A stretch of 64,000 nucleotides of DNA from Alphaproteobacteria bacterium (GTDB lineage Bacteria; Pseudomonadota; Alphaproteobacteria; Caulobacterales; Aquidulcibacteraceae), in assembly GCA_016124655.1 (NCBI GenBank), contig WGNI01000001.1, positions 434,001 to 498,000 on the forward strand, in the 5' to 3' direction. The position numbers and the translations under genes are program-made. The notes under the pieces were generated by a model, which did not search any database, had not been told where the DNA came from, and saw nothing but the letters and a program-made list of their open reading frames with translations. Positions 8,089-16,568 of the stretch are shown here, one piece after another; positions within the stretch are counted from its first letter, which is position 1, and every line of letters starts with the position of its first letter.

Positions 8089-10606
8089 CCTCTCCCCCTT
8101 GTTGTTTTGGTCGAACGGGTTGGCCCATCAAATCGCCCATGGCGTCGGCGATCAAGTCGCCGGCGACGTCGCTCAGCACGGCTTCCACCGCGCCGACGCC
8201 GGGCGCGGTCTCGCGACCGATCTCCAACATCACCGGCACGGCGAAGGGCGACACGCGCGGCAGATCGATGTGCGTGAGTTTTCCGCGCGCGCGTTTCAGA
8301 AGCGCGCCGACGCGGCTGATGTCGAGGAAGCCTTCGCTGGCGTCGGCGAAGGCGGCCTTGAGCAAAACATGATCCGGCTCGTGCGCGCGCAACACGTCGT
8401 AGATGAGGTCCGCGGAGAATGTGACCTGCCGGCCGGTCTTTTCCTGACCAGGATAGCGCCGCTCGATCATGCCGGCGATGATGGCGCAGTTGCGGAATGT
8501 GCGCTTCATCAGCGCGCTTTCGGCGAGCCACGCATCGAGATCATCGCCCAGCATGTCCTCATCGAAGAGCGCGGCGAAATCGACATCGCCCATCGGTTCG
8601 AATCCCCAGACGGAGAGCGCGTATTCGCTGGCGACAAAGCCAAGCGGTTGCTTTCTCAGCCGTTCCAAGCGGCGCGTCAGAAGCATGCCCAGCGTCTGGT
8701 GCGCCAGGCGACCGTCGAAGGGGTAGCACACCATGTAGTGCTTGTTGGCGCGCGGAAAGGTTTCGATCAGCAGGTGATCGGGTTCAGGGATGACGGAGCG
8801 CAGCGCCTGGATTGTCAGCCATTCCTGGACTTGATCCGGCAGGCGCTTCCAGGCGTCGCGATCATGCAGCATGGCGCGCACGCGCGCGGCGAGAAACGTC
8901 GAGAGCGGAAACTTGCCGCCGGCGTAGGATGGAATCCGCGGTTCGGTCTCGCCCTTCGCGCGCACCGTGAGGACATCGGTTTCGCGCAAGCCGATGAAGC
9001 GCAGAATTTCTCCCGCGAACAGAAATGTGTCTCCGGGCGTAAGGCCCTCGATGAACCATTCCTCGATCTGACCGAGGCGCCGGCCGGCATAGGCTGGCGT
9101 TTCGGCGCCGCCCTTGGCGCGCCCCGGCGCCAGGCGCACGTCCAGCATTTCCGCTTCAATGATGGCGCCGACATTCATGCGATGCTGACGCGCGGCGTCC
9201 TTGGTGCGGGCGCGCCAGAGTTTCGTCTTTGGGTCTTCGATGATGCGGCGATAGCGATCATAGGTCGACAGCGCGTAGCCGCCGGTCGCGACCATGTTCA
9301 GCGTCTGATCAAACTGCGCGCGGGAGAGATCGGCATAGGGCGCGGTGGAGACCGCTTCTTCATAAAGCGCATCGGCGCTGAACGGCTCGCCGCAGGCTGC
9401 GCCCATGATGTGCTGGGCCATACAATCTAGGCCGCCAAGGCGCGAACCAGCGCCATCGAGCGCGCCTTCGGACACCGCATCGCGGGCGGCGCGACACTCC
9501 AGCACTTCAAACCGATTGGTGGGCGCTAAAAGCGCACGCGACGGCTCATCGAGACGGTGGTTGGCGCGGCCGATGCGTTGCACCAGACGGCTTGCGCCTT
9601 TGGGTGCGCCCATTTGCACCACGAGATCGACATCGCCCCAATCGATGCCGAGATCGAGCGTGGACGTGCACACCACCGCGCGTAGGTCCCCGCGCGCCAT
9701 CGCATTCTCGACCTTCTTGCGCTGGGCCACATCCAATGAGCCATGATGCAGCGCGATGGCGAGATTGTCGTCGTTGACGCGCCACAATTCCTGGAACGTC
9801 ATTTCCGCCTGTGCGCGCGTGTTGACGAAGACGAGCGCCAGGCGCGCGCGCTTGATGGCGGCATACACATCGCCCATGACGTGTCGGCCGGTGTGGCCGG
9901 ACCAGGGGATGCGCGCGTCGGTGTCCAGTACATCGACCACCGGCGCTGCGCCCGCGGCGCCGCGCACGATCACGGCATCCGGCGCAAGCCACCTGGCCAG
10001 CGCCAAAGGCTCCGCCACCGTGGCGGACAAACCGATGCGCACGTGCTCTTCTGACCAGCGCGCTATGCGGGCCAGCGCCAGCGCGAGCAAATCGCCGCGC
10101 TTCGTCGGCGCGAGCGCATGAATCTCATCGATGATGATGATTCGCACATCCTGAAAGAAAGCGCGGGGATGCTCCGATGCGATCAGCAGGCACAATTGCT
10201 CCGGCGTCGTCAGCAGGATGTCCGGCGGAAATGCGCGCTGGCGCTGGCGTTTCGACGGCGGCGTGTCGCCGGTGCGGGTTTCGATGCGCAGCGAGAGCCC
10301 CATCTCGCGGACGGGCGTCTCCAGGTTGCGGGCGACGTCGGCGGTCAGCGCCTTCAGCGGGGAGATATAGAGCGTGTGCAGCGCATGCGGCCGGTTCACC
10401 GCGGGCGGCCTGGCGGAGAGGTCCACGAGGCTCGGCAGGAAACCCGCCAGCGTCTTGCCGCCGCCAGTGGGCGCGATCAGCAGCGCTGAAGCCCCGGAGC
10501 GGACCCGCTCAAAGAGCGCACGCTGATGGGGACGCACGGACCAGCCGCGGCCGGCGAACCAGGCCTCGAACGCTTCCGGCAGCGTGGCGGGGGCGCGTTT
10601 GTCCAT
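7955..10606 (-). CDS. lhr: Ligase-associated DNA damage response DEXH-box helicase Lhr
   Basis: A superfamily-2 helicase of 883 codons as read. Walker A is APTGGGKTLAG near residue 45, the DEIH box is IIIDEIHALAP near 157, followed by SAT (GLSATVAEP), the helicase motifs VFVNTRAQAE, TSTLDLGIDWGDVD and QRIGRANHR, and the Lhr-type winged-helix/core C-terminal region. It is a 3'-5' DNA helicase of the ligase-associated repair set. Family members end shortly after the segment LIADAMGDLM, whereas this frame runs on for about 55 low-complexity residues into the sulfatase gene. One extra G in the GGGGG run at 8094-8098 would end it at 8085 with an ATGA overlap (see findings). Confidence 0.9.
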   Translation of the reverse strand: MDKRAPATLPEAFEAWFAGRGWSVRPHQRALFERVRSGASALLIAPTGGGKTLAGFLPSLVDLSARPPAVNRPHALHTLYISPLKALTADVARNLETPVREMGLSLRIETRTGDTPPSKRQRQRAFPPDILLTTPEQLCLLIASEHPRAFFQDVRIIIIDEIHALAPTKRGDLLALALARIARWSEEHVRIGLSATVAEPLALARWLAPDAVIVRGAAGAAPVVDVLDTDARIPWSGHTGRHVMGDVYAAIKRARLALVFVNTRAQAEMTFQELWRVNDDNLAIALHHGSLDVAQRKKVENAMARGDLRAVVCTSTLDLGIDWGDVDLVVQMGAPKGASRLVQRIGRANHRLDEPSRALLAPTNRFEVLECRAARDAVSEGALDGAGSRLGGLDCMAQHIMGAACGEPFSADALYEEAVSTAPYADLSRAQFDQTLNMVATGGYALSTYDRYRRIIEDPKTKLWRARTKDAARQHRMNVGAIIEAEMLDVRLAPGRAKGGAETPAYAGRRLGQIEEWFIEGLTPGDTFLFAGEILRFIGLRETDVLTVRAKGETEPRIPSYAGGKFPLSTFLAARVRAMLHDRDAWKRLPDQVQEWLTIQALRSVIPEPDHLLIETFPRANKHYMVCYPFDGRLAHQTLGMLLTRRLERLRKQPLGFVASEYALSVWGFEPMGDVDFAALFDEDMLGDDLDAWLAESALMKRTFRNCAIIAGMIERRYPGQEKTGRQVTFSADLIYDVLRAHEPDHVLLKAAFADASEGFLDISRVGALLKRARGKLTHIDLPRVSPFAVPVMLEIGRETAPGVGAVEAVLSDVAGDLIADAMGDLMGQPVRPKQQGGEDEARLDHRGGDGAVGARLGVRTGQRRNPGGERSGARKSPRRRRG

Positions 10607-10655
10607 CGCTTCAGGCTTATGCTACCGGCTCCCTCTCGCCAATCGCGGACCGCAA

Positions 10656-11363
10656 ATGCCCTATCGTACGCTGGACGCATCGAAGGTCGTGGATACGCTG
10701 ACGCGGCTGCAGGCCCGCATCGGCGACCGGTTTCCAGAGTCCGGGCTGTCCAAGGTCTGCGATGATGTGCGGACGCTGGCGCTGGCTACAGCAGGCCGCG
10801 TGCAGGCGCTGTCGCGGCCGCGCCTGTTTCTGCGCGTGGGCGTATGGTCGCTCACGGTTGCGGGGGTCGCAGCGCAGCTTGCGATGTTCGCGGCGATGCA
10901 TCCCGAACGCCTCAGCTTGGACGCAGAATCGTTTCTTCCGGTGCTTGAGCCGGCGGTCAATCTTCTGATCCTGTTTGGCGGCGCGGTGTGGTTTCTCGTC
11001 ACGTTGGAGGAGCGCTTGAAACGCAACGACGCGCTGGCGGCGCTGCATGAATTACGATCGCTCGCGCACGTGATCGACATGCATCAACTGACCAAGGATC
11101 CCACCCTCGTCCTGCGGGGCCATAACCGCACGGCCGCATCGCCGGAGCGGGCGATGTCGCAGTTCGAGCTGACGCGCTATCTCGACTATTGCGCGGAAAT
11201 GCTGGCGCTGATCGGCAAGCTTGCCGCGTTGTACGCTGAACGCATGCGCGACCCCATCGTCATTGAAGCTGTGAATGAATTGGAGGCGCTGACGACCAGC
11301 CTTGGGCGGAAAATCTGGCAGAAGATCATGATCATCGGGGATCTGAGCGAGCGGCCGGCTTAG
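10656..11363 (+). CDS. Conserved hypothetical two-TM membrane protein
   Basis: 235 residues from the ATG at 10656 (MPYRTLDAS). Two transmembrane helices are visible: VGVWSLTVAGVAAQLAMFAAM (about residues 65-87) and a second near FLPVLEPAVNLLILFGGAVWFLV (about 98-120), followed by a soluble helical domain of about 110 residues containing HVIDMHQLTKDPT. I do not recognise a named family. The gene is divergent from lhr (start at 10606) with a 49-bp gap, so the two likely share a promoter region. The reading frame is open upstream to 10584 but that part overlaps lhr. Confidence 0.65.
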   Translation: MPYRTLDASKVVDTLTRLQARIGDRFPESGLSKVCDDVRTLALATAGRVQALSRPRLFLRVGVWSLTVAGVAAQLAMFAAMHPERLSLDAESFLPVLEPAVNLLILFGGAVWFLVTLEERLKRNDALAALHELRSLAHVIDMHQLTKDPTLVLRGHNRTAASPERAMSQFELTRYLDYCAEMLALIGKLAALYAERMRDPIVIEAVNELEALTTSLGRKIWQKIMIIGDLSERPA

Positions 11364-11462
11364 CGCTGTTTCGCAGGCGGAACGTCACGGCGTTAACGTA
11401 TCCGCAATGCGCCCTTCCGTGTCATGGTCAGGTTGGAGATTCGCGGGAAAGGCCTGCCGTCC

Positions 11463-12758
11463 ATGCCGCTCGTCACGCACGCGCTTTTGTACGCGGGCTA
11501 CGCGCTCGTGTCGCTGACGATCGGCCTCGCGTTGAGCCAGATCGGCGGCGCCGGCGCGGCGGAATCTTTTCTCGGCGGGATCGCCCTCTTCTCAGCCTTC
11601 GCCATCACCCATGCGGGACTGACCGCTGCGGCGGCCGCAGGGGCGATCGGGCGGTCGGAAAAGCGCATGCGCGGAGAAATCGAAAAGCTGCGGGACGCTG
11701 ACCGCAGCTTCAACACTGACCTCGACGATATGGCGGCGCGGATCGAGGGTCTGGAGCGCTCTGTGCAAGAGATCGCCGAGCGTCCCGCGCCTGCCCCGCA
11801 ACTCGAAGCGCCGCGCGCCGCAACGCCGGATTTGAAACTGATCGACCATCTGGTCGACCGGCTTGAGCGCGCGGTGGAAAGCCGGCTGGATGATATGTCC
11901 CGGATGCCCGGCGGGTCCGCGACGCGGGCCGCGCGCGGCCCCATCGATCTTATCCGGGAAGCGCTGAACGAGAGCCGGGTGGAGCTGCATCTGCAGCCGA
12001 TCGTTGCGCTGCCGCAAAGAAAAACCGCGTTCTACGAGGGCTACACGCGGCTGAAAGACGCCACCGGCCGAATGGTGCTGCCGCAGGAATTCATCCCCGT
12101 CGCCGAAGAGGCGGGGCTGATGACCATGATCGATTACGCGCTCCTGTTTCGGTGCGTGCAGATCGTGCGGCGGTTGCAAAAGCAGGATCGGCGCATCGGG
12201 ATCTTCTGCAATCTTTCGCCGCGCGCGCTCTCGGACGAGCAGTCGTTCCCGCAATTCCTCGATTTCATGCGCGAGAACCGCGACCTCGCGGGCGCCGTCA
12301 TTTTCGAGATTCCCCAGCGCGCCTTCGACGCGCGCACCAGCGTCGAAGCCCGCGCGATCGCCAAGCTGGTCGATCTCGGCTTCCGCTTCTCCATCGATCA
12401 GGTCAGCGCGCTGGATTTCGACTTGGCCGACATCGAGCGCGCCGGCGTGCGCTACGTGAAGGCGCCCGCGCGCGAGTTGATCGCCCAATGGGCCAAGGGC
12501 GGCGTGCGCCCGCGCTCCGCGATCACACGGGAGATCGACGCCGCCGACATCACGGCGGTGATGCAGCGTTATGGCGTGGAGCTGATCGCCGAGCGCATGG
12601 AAAGCGAAGACGAGGTCCTGGAAATCCTCGACATCAATTGCGGTTATGGCCAGGGCCATTTGTTCGGGCCGGCCCGGGCGATCAAGGAAAGCCTGATGGA
12701 GGAAACCGCGCCGCCGCCGGGCTTCTTCGATCAGGCCGGACGCGTCATGCGGGCGTGA
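11463..12758 (+). CDS. tipF: TipF-like degenerate EAL domain protein
   Basis: About 431 residues: two N-terminal transmembrane helices (HALLYAGYALVSLTIGLAL and ESFLGGIALFSAFAI), a coiled coil (RGEIEKLRDADRSF to AERP), then an EAL-fold domain. The catalytic signature is degraded: the EALLR block reads YEGYTRL, and the DDFGTG loop reads SIDQVSALDF. Structural motifs such as CNLSPRAL, ELIAERME and GYGQGHLFGPA remain. Two TMs, a coiled coil and an inactive EAL are the layout of Caulobacter TipF, a c-di-GMP receptor needed for flagellum assembly at the new pole. A longer start at 11424 is possible; the ATG at 11463 has the better upstream GGGAAAGG. No flagellar genes lie in the window. Confidence 0.72.
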   Translation: MPLVTHALLYAGYALVSLTIGLALSQIGGAGAAESFLGGIALFSAFAITHAGLTAAAAAGAIGRSEKRMRGEIEKLRDADRSFNTDLDDMAARIEGLERSVQEIAERPAPAPQLEAPRAATPDLKLIDHLVDRLERAVESRLDDMSRMPGGSATRAARGPIDLIREALNESRVELHLQPIVALPQRKTAFYEGYTRLKDATGRMVLPQEFIPVAEEAGLMTMIDYALLFRCVQIVRRLQKQDRRIGIFCNLSPRALSDEQSFPQFLDFMRENRDLAGAVIFEIPQRAFDARTSVEARAIAKLVDLGFRFSIDQVSALDFDLADIERAGVRYVKAPARELIAQWAKGGVRPRSAITREIDAADITAVMQRYGVELIAERMESEDEVLEILDINCGYGQGHLFGPARAIKESLMEETAPPPGFFDQAGRVMRA

Positions 12759-12798
12759 GTTGCTTGCGGAGAAGCGCACGGCAGGGCATTGCAGCGCC

Positions 12799-13440
12799 AT
12801 GGCCGGCGCGCGCATCATCGCCATCACGGGCGGATCGGGATCGGGGAAGAGCGAAATCGCCGTGCGGCTGCGCGATCTCCTGGCGCCGCGCGCGACGGCG
12901 CTGATCGCGGAAGACGATTACTATTTCTGCGCTTCGACAATCGATCGGTTTGATCCAGCCACGTTCAATTTCGATGCGCCCGCCGCTAAGGATCACGCCC
13001 TGCTCGCGGCGCACTTGAAGGCGGCGCGCGCGGGTCTTGCGTTTGACAAGCCGCTTTATGCGCACGCCACCCACCGCCGTTTGCCGGAGCGCGAAACCAT
13101 CCCTGCGGTCGATGCGCTGGTTCTCGACGGCCATCTGGCGCTTTGCGATCCCGCCATCCGCGTCCATGTCGACCTCGCGGTCTTTATTGACGCCGAAGAG
13201 GCGACGCGGCTTGCGCGGCGGTTGGCGCGCGACACTGCGCTGCGCGCGCGCACGCCGGAGAGCGTGCATCAGCAATTCCGCAGCGTCGTCGCGCCCATGC
13301 ATGCGCTCTATGTGGAGCCGCAGCGCGCGTTATCGCAGCTTGTGCTGCGCAATGCCGGCGACGATCCTGCTGCGCTGACGGCGCTGGCGCAGGAGATCGC
13401 GTTGCGCGCCTATCCTTCCGAGCCGACAGGACGAGCCTGA
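12799..13440 (+). CDS. Uridine kinase-like P-loop kinase
   Basis: 213 residues from the ATG at 12799 (MAGARIIAITGG). A P-loop GGSGSGKSEI lies at the N terminus, followed by EDDYYFCAST and later DALVLDGHLALCDP, then an Arg-rich lid region (RLARRLARDTALRARTPE). This is the uridine kinase/phosphoribulokinase family pattern, so phosphorylation of a nucleoside or similar alcohol by ATP is likely; the substrate is not certain. A TTG at 12760 preceded by GCGGAGAAG-like bases would add 13 residues. Its end overlaps the convergent VOC gene by 31 bp. Confidence 0.75.
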   Translation: MAGARIIAITGGSGSGKSEIAVRLRDLLAPRATALIAEDDYYFCASTIDRFDPATFNFDAPAAKDHALLAAHLKAARAGLAFDKPLYAHATHRRLPERETIPAVDALVLDGHLALCDPAIRVHVDLAVFIDAEEATRLARRLARDTALRARTPESVHQQFRSVVAPMHALYVEPQRALSQLVLRNAGDDPAALTALAQEIALRAYPSEPTGRA

Positions 13441-13859
13441 CCGTCCTTGTTCAAGAGCCCCGTGCCCGGGATGTGATTGATCTCCAGCCGAACGCCGTCG
13501 GGATCTTCGAACAGGACGGAGTAATAGCCGGGCGCGAAGGCGTCCTGCTGGGGGCCGTGTACGATCGTTGTCCCGATGGATTGCAGGAAGGCGTGGGCTT
13601 CATCGACGTCCTCGCGCGCGCGGGCGCGAAAACAGATGTGATGCAGGCCCACGCGCTTCTGGACGAAGCGTTCGCCGGCATATTCAGGGTTCGGCGGTTC
13701 GATGCCGAAGCCTGTCCGTCCGCCGACGCAATAATAGGCGAAGTCATTGTCCATAACGGGTTTCAGGCCAAGAAACGGCAGCAGCTGGCGATAGAAAATG
13801 CGCGCGGCTTCGAAATCGCCGGCGGTGATGAAGATGTGCGCGACGCCATTGATCTCCAT
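13410..13859 (-). CDS. VOC (glyoxalase/dioxygenase) family protein
   Basis: 149 residues with the vicinal-oxygen-chelate fold pattern: starts GVAHIFITAGDFEAARIFYRQLL, has VGLHHICFRARAREDVDE in the middle, and ends YYSVLFEDPDGVRLEINH, giving the paired His and terminal Glu metal ligands. The ATG at 13859 has a perfect AGGAGG ribosome site. Members act as glyoxalases, dioxygenases or isomerases, so the exact reaction is open. It is divergent from the HAD hydrolase gene with about 90 bp between. Confidence 0.8.
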   Translation of the reverse strand: MEINGVAHIFITAGDFEAARIFYRQLLPFLGLKPVMDNDFAYYCVGGRTGFGIEPPNPEYAGERFVQKRVGLHHICFRARAREDVDEAHAFLQSIGTTIVHGPQQDAFAPGYYSVLFEDPDGVRLEINHIPGTGLLNKDGQARPVGSEG

Positions 13860-13952
13860 GACGGCCTCCTTGCGCACGCCAGGATGACAGTTGCCGTTAC
13901 GGCGCGGCAAGCCTTGCGCGCGCCGGTGGCGCGTGGCACGCGCTCGCGGAGC

Positions 13953-14804
13953 ATGCAGATTCTTTCCTCCCTCGACGACGTGGCCGACCGGTACGACGCC
14001 GTGCTGTGCGATGTGTGGGGCGTGTTGCACAATGGCCGCGCAGTCTACGCACCGGCGTGCGCGGCGCTGGCGCGGTTTCGCGCGCGCGGCGGCGCGGTCA
14101 TCCTTCTGACCAATGTGCCCAAGCCCAACGATCCGATCCCTGGACAACTCGATCGCCTCGGCGCGCCGCGCGCCGCCTGGGACGCCATCGTGACCTCTGG
14201 CGACGCGATCCGCATTGAACTCGCCAAGCGGACGCCGGGGCCGATGCACAAGATCGGGCCGGCTCATGACGGCGATTTATGGGCGGGCCTTGGCCTTGGG
14301 TTCGCCTCGCTCGATGCGGCGGCGTTCATCGGCATTTCCGGCTTGAACCATGACGACCGGGAAACTCCGGAAGATTATCATCCCCTGCTCGACGCCGCTC
14401 GCGCCCGCGACCTTGAGCTCATCTGCGCCAATCCCGACATCGTTGTGCGCGTTGGCGATCGGCTGGTGTGGTGCGCGGGCGCGATCGCGCGCGACTACAC
14501 CGCACGCGGCGGACGCGTGATCATGGCCGGCAAGCCGCACGCGCCGATCTACGAGCTGGCCTACGCAAAACTTGCTGAAATCCGCAACCAGCCGGTCGAT
14601 CGCGCACGCATCCTGTGCATCGGCGACGGCATCGGCACGGATGTGCGCGGGGCGAACGAACAAGGGCTCGACATACTTTTCATTGCGTCCGGCATGCATG
14701 GCGAGGCGCTTCTGACAGACGGCGCGCTCGATCCAGACAAAGCCCGCACTGCGCTCGACGCTGAGCGCGCGCGGGCGCAATTCGTCATGGCGGATTTGCG
14801 TTAG
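13953..14804 (+). CDS. TIGR01459 family class IIA HAD hydrolase
   Basis: 283 residues. The HAD nucleophile motif reads LCDVWGVLHNG near residue 18, motif II is LLTNVPKPN, and motif IV is CIGDGIGTDVRGANEQGLD near 225; the class IIA cap sits between them. GKPHAPIY, typical of the NagD/TIGR01459 branch, is present. The reaction is probably dephosphorylation of a sugar phosphate or nucleotide. I chose the ATG at 13953, preceded by CGGAG; an ATG at 13884 would add 23 basic residues with no homology-like content. Confidence 0.85.
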   Translation: MQILSSLDDVADRYDAVLCDVWGVLHNGRAVYAPACAALARFRARGGAVILLTNVPKPNDPIPGQLDRLGAPRAAWDAIVTSGDAIRIELAKRTPGPMHKIGPAHDGDLWAGLGLGFASLDAAAFIGISGLNHDDRETPEDYHPLLDAARARDLELICANPDIVVRVGDRLVWCAGAIARDYTARGGRVIMAGKPHAPIYELAYAKLAEIRNQPVDRARILCIGDGIGTDVRGANEQGLDILFIASGMHGEALLTDGALDPDKARTALDAERARAQFVMADLR

Positions 14805-14822
14805 TCCTGGTTCAGGCGATGC

Positions 14823-15614
14823 TCAGGGTTGGTTGAACAATCCCGAGGTCGCCATCACATCACGCGCCTGTTCTGGATTGGATGTTTGCATCTGATCGAA
14901 ATCAAACAGTTCCGCGGGCACATACCAATGGATTTTGTCCGTGTGGTAGGCGCCCCAGCACGCCTCGGCGACAGCGCGCGGGGGCATCAGCCGCCACATC
15001 CCCTCTTTCGGCGCCGTGGTCTTGGCGTCATCCGGAAGGATTGGCGTATCGATCAAGCCCGGCAGCGTATCGGCCGCACGTACGCCATGCGCTTTGAACT
15101 CAACGGCGAGCGCTTCGGTAAGCCCTTTCACTGCGTGCTTGGTGGCGGAATAGACCGCGATGCCGGCCATGCCGTACATCGCCGATGACGATGACGTTGA
15201 GAAGCACAGCGCATTCGGCGTCGCTTTCAGCAGCGGAAACGCCAGATGGATGCCGTTCAGAACACCCACGAAATTGACGTTCACGACGTCCATCACGTCC
15301 TGCCAGGGCTGCTCCACAAAGGGTCCGCCGCGGCCGATCCCGGCATTGTTGAAGAGCACGTCCATCGTGCCGCCCGTGGCGGCGGAGAACGCGTCGAGCG
15401 CTGCCTGGTAGGCCGCACGGTCGGTGACGTCGAGGCATTGGATCAGGCAGTTTTCGGCCCCGATCTCCGCTTTCAGGCTCTCCAGGCCGGGCTCATTGAC
15501 GTCGCAGGCGCCGACGAACCAGCCCTTCTCCGCAAATAGGAGCGCCGTCGCCCGGCCGATGCCCGACCCCGCGCCCGTGATGAAGATGGACTTGCGCCCG
15601 CCCGCTGCGGCCAT
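14823..15614 (-). CDS. SDR family oxidoreductase
   Basis: 263 residues. The Rossmann motif is TGAGSGIGRA, NNAG is intact at NNAGIGRGG, and the catalytic Tyr-Lys pair reads YSATKHA. D37-like CDVNEPGL after strand 2 suggests an NAD(H) preference (inference). The ATG at 15614 has a strong GGGAGGA ribosome site. It is convergent with the HAD gene (18 bp between ends) and divergent from the next SDR. The substrate is not evident. Confidence 0.88.
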   Translation of the reverse strand: MAAAGGRKSIFITGAGSGIGRATALLFAEKGWFVGACDVNEPGLESLKAEIGAENCLIQCLDVTDRAAYQAALDAFSAATGGTMDVLFNNAGIGRGGPFVEQPWQDVMDVVNVNFVGVLNGIHLAFPLLKATPNALCFSTSSSSAMYGMAGIAVYSATKHAVKGLTEALAVEFKAHGVRAADTLPGLIDTPILPDDAKTTAPKEGMWRLMPPRAVAEACWGAYHTDKIHWYVPAELFDFDQMQTSNPEQARDVMATSGLFNQP

Positions 15615-15699
15615 GGCTATCCTCCCGTCATGCCTTGAGCGCGCCCGCGCCGTGGGCCTAAAGAAGGGCGACCATAAACGCCGCCGTAGAGGAAACGCC

Positions 15700-16470
15700 A
15701 TGCCCAGCCTGTTCGATCTGACCGGCAAAACCGCCATCGTCACGGGATCCTCGCGCGGCATCGGCAAGGCCATCGCCCATCGCCTTGCGGAGCATGGGGC
15801 CAACGTCGTTGTGTCGTCGCGCAAGGCGGATGCGTGCGAGGCGGCGGTCGCGGAGATCAATGCGGCCGTCGGCCGGCCGGCGGCCCGCGCGATCGCGGCC
15901 AATATCGCGTCGAAGGACGCACTTCAGCATCTGGTGGATGAAACCCATTCCGCGTTCGGCCAGATCGACGTCCTGGTCTGCAACGCCGCGAGCAATCCCT
16001 ATTTCGGGCCGATGGCTGGGATTTCCGACGAGCAGTTCGAGAAAGTTCTGCAGAACAACATCATCTCCAACCATTGGCTGATTTCGATGGTCGCGCCGCA
16101 GATGATCGAGCGCAAGGACGGCGCGATCATCATCATCTCTTCGATCGGAGGCTTGCGCGCCTCGCCGGTCATCGGGGCGTACAACATCTCCAAGGCCGCC
16201 GACATGCAGCTCGCGCGCAATCTGGCGTCGGAATATGGCCCCTCCAATGTTCGCGTGAACACCATCGCGCCGGGCCTCATCAAGACGGATTTCGCCAAGG
16301 CGCTGTGGGACAATCCCGAGATTTTGAAGCGCTCGACGGCGACAACGCCGCTGCGGCGCATCGGCGAGCCGGATGAGATCGCGGGCATGGCCGTGCTGCT
16401 CGCCAGCAAAGCGGGGTCGTTTGTGACCGGCCAGACGTTCGTCGTCGACGGCGGCGCGACCGCGGTCTGA
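15700..16470 (+). CDS. SDR family oxidoreductase
   Basis: 256 residues with TGSSRGIGKA at the N terminus, SSRKADAC after strand 2 (Arg suggests NADPH, inference), CNAASNPYFGP in place of the usual NNAG, IIIISSIGGL before the active site, and YNISKAA as the Tyr-Lys pair; it ends TFVVDGGATAV as usual for FabG-like dehydrogenases. Divergent from the preceding SDR with an 85-bp gap that should hold both promoters. Substrate unknown. Confidence 0.88.
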   Translation: MPSLFDLTGKTAIVTGSSRGIGKAIAHRLAEHGANVVVSSRKADACEAAVAEINAAVGRPAARAIAANIASKDALQHLVDETHSAFGQIDVLVCNAASNPYFGPMAGISDEQFEKVLQNNIISNHWLISMVAPQMIERKDGAIIIISSIGGLRASPVIGAYNISKAADMQLARNLASEYGPSNVRVNTIAPGLIKTDFAKALWDNPEILKRSTATTPLRRIGEPDEIAGMAVLLASKAGSFVTGQTFVVDGGATAV

Positions 16471-16523
16471 TCTGCATTGCGGTTTCGGGACCGCTCACCT
16501 GTTTCGCATCCTCAAAAACAAAA

Positions 16524-16546
16524 GGCGGGCCCTTAAGGGGCCCGCC
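16524..16546 (-). terminator. Rho-independent terminator of the autotransporter gene
   Basis: A 9-bp perfect GC stem (GGCGGGCCC / GGGCCCGCC) with a 5-nt loop. Read on the minus strand it is followed by TTTTGTTTTTG, so it terminates the autotransporter that ends at 16569. Confidence 0.85.
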
Positions 16547-16568
16547 GCTGAGTTTGGGGAGAAGCTTC

